DNA of 5,439 nucleotides, taken from the NCBI GenBank assembly GCA_900767415.1, contig CAAFYZ010000034.1, positions 1-5,439 on the forward strand, read 5' to 3'. The notes beneath the pieces were generated by a model. It worked only from the letters and a program-made list of their open reading frames with translations. It did no database searches and was not told the origin of the DNA. The translations under genes were made by a program, and so were the position numbers. Position 1 is the stretch's first letter; every line of letters starts with the position of its first letter. This stretch comes from Clostridia bacterium (lineage in GTDB: Bacteria > Bacillota > Clostridia > Oscillospirales > CAG-272). Below, piece by piece: positions 5,112 to 5,439 of the stretch.

Positions 5112-5285
5112 CGTCGGATAGAGGCACTTCGACTTGCATTCGTCGGACAGAGGTACTTCGACTTGCATTCGTCGGATAGCGGTACTTCGACTTGCATTCG
5201 TCGGTTAGAGGCACTTCGATTTGCATTCGTCGGATAGAGGTACTTCGACTTGCATTCGTCGGATAGTGGTACTTCGACTTGTATT
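5112..5285. repeat. Tandem array of six 29-bp units
   Basis: Six head-to-tail units occupy 5112-5140, 5141-5169, 5170-5198, 5199-5227, 5228-5256 and 5257-5285. Each starts CGTCGG and carries GTACTTCGACTTGCATT (or a close variant) at its end. Units differ from each other at one to four positions, mainly at unit positions 7-8, 11, 14 and 21. There are no spacers, so it is not a CRISPR array. Across each junction TTCGAC and GTCGGA can pair (one G-T) around an 8-base loop, so the array could fold into repeated small stems. The 29-base period is not a multiple of three. Confidence 0.95.
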
Positions 5286-5286
5286 G

Positions 5287-5360
5287 GATTCATGCCTCCC
5301 TTGTGTAAAGGGAGGTGTCATTTTTGCAAAAAATGACGGAGGGATTGTGCCACCCTCTAT
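5287..5360. repeat. Two adjacent hairpins, REP/MITE-like element
   Basis: The first stem is CCTCCCTT (5295-5302) with AAGGGAGG (5308-5315) around a 5-base loop. The second is GTCATTTTT (5317-5325) with AAAAATGAC (5329-5337) around a 3-base loop. They are one base apart and are followed by GGAGGGATTGTGCCAC. The arrangement resembles short hairpin elements I remember as abundant between genes in gut Clostridia; that recall is unverified. There is no coding capacity. The T- and A-rich second stem could also act as a weak terminator. Confidence 0.65.
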
Positions 5361-5363
5361 CTC

Positions 5364-5439
5364 TCCCTCACGGCAAGCCCTCTGTTAAGCATAAAACGTC
5401 AACTTGCTTTTTCAAGGTAAAAATTCCGCTACGCCGACA
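5364..5439. repeat. 76-bp direct repeat, copy 2, at the contig end
   Basis: This is a second copy of 5000-5075 at an offset of exactly 364 bases, with no gaps. The window ends at the last base of the matching segment, so the repeat may extend further. The differences include TTAAGCATAAAACG in place of TCAAACACAGAACA. Confidence 0.88.

Noticed and set aside
4898..5179. Plus-strand frame of 93 codons
   Set aside because: It has no ribosome binding site, crosses the 76-bp repeat and part of the tandem array, and shows no domain.
5112..5285. CRISPR array
   Set aside because: The 29-bp period superficially suits a CRISPR repeat, but units are contiguous with no spacers and no cas genes are present.
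5087..5293. Minus-strand frame with repeated VEVPLSDECK-like peptides
   Set aside because: It is a translation of the 29-bp tandem array. The period is not a multiple of three, so the peptide repeats only every 29 residues, and there is no ribosome binding site.

Overview
The window looks like a complete short contig from an uncultured gut-type Clostridia (Firmicutes) genome, probably metagenomic. Three things suggest this: a TepA-type Clp-fold protease, a GGGtGRT / NifU-like gene pair of the kind found in anaerobic Firmicutes, and strong AAGGAG-type ribosome binding sites with sigma-A-like promoters. No genus can be named from the sequence. The first 34 bases are an Illumina TruSeq read-2 adapter and are not genomic. 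The last base falls inside a second copy of a dispersed repeat, so both ends look like assembly artefacts.

Layout. Bases 35-268 (minus strand) hold the first 78 codons of an unidentified secreted protein, cut off by the adapter, with its own promoter at 324-352. Bases 521-3011 (minus strand) form a self-contained transcription unit. It has a sigma-A-like promoter (2983-3011), a PduL-type phosphate acyltransferase, a NifU_N-type Fe-S scaffold-like protein and a GGGtGRT-family protein, and it ends in a Rho-independent terminator (521-554). Gene gaps are 26 and 15 nt. From about 3014 rightward the plus strand carries tepA, then a two-domain YegP (DUF1508) protein with a long Lys/Glu/Ala/Pro-rich linker and its own promoter, then two candidate terminators. 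The remaining ~580 bases (4858-5439) are non-coding and repeat-rich: a 76-bp direct repeat, six tandem 29-bp units, two adjacent hairpins, and the second 76-bp copy at the contig end.

How the genes fit together. The three leftward genes are very probably co-transcribed. PduL would interconvert acyl-CoA and acyl-phosphate in the cytosol, since no microcompartment targeting extension is seen. The NifU-like/GGGtGRT pair is recognisable as a family association but its role is not established. Linking acyl-phosphate chemistry to an Fe-S scaffold-like protein and a cysteine-rich partner of unknown function is the most interesting functional lead here. The rightward genes (a Clp-fold protease and a YegP protein) are separately promoted and look like general cell-physiology genes.
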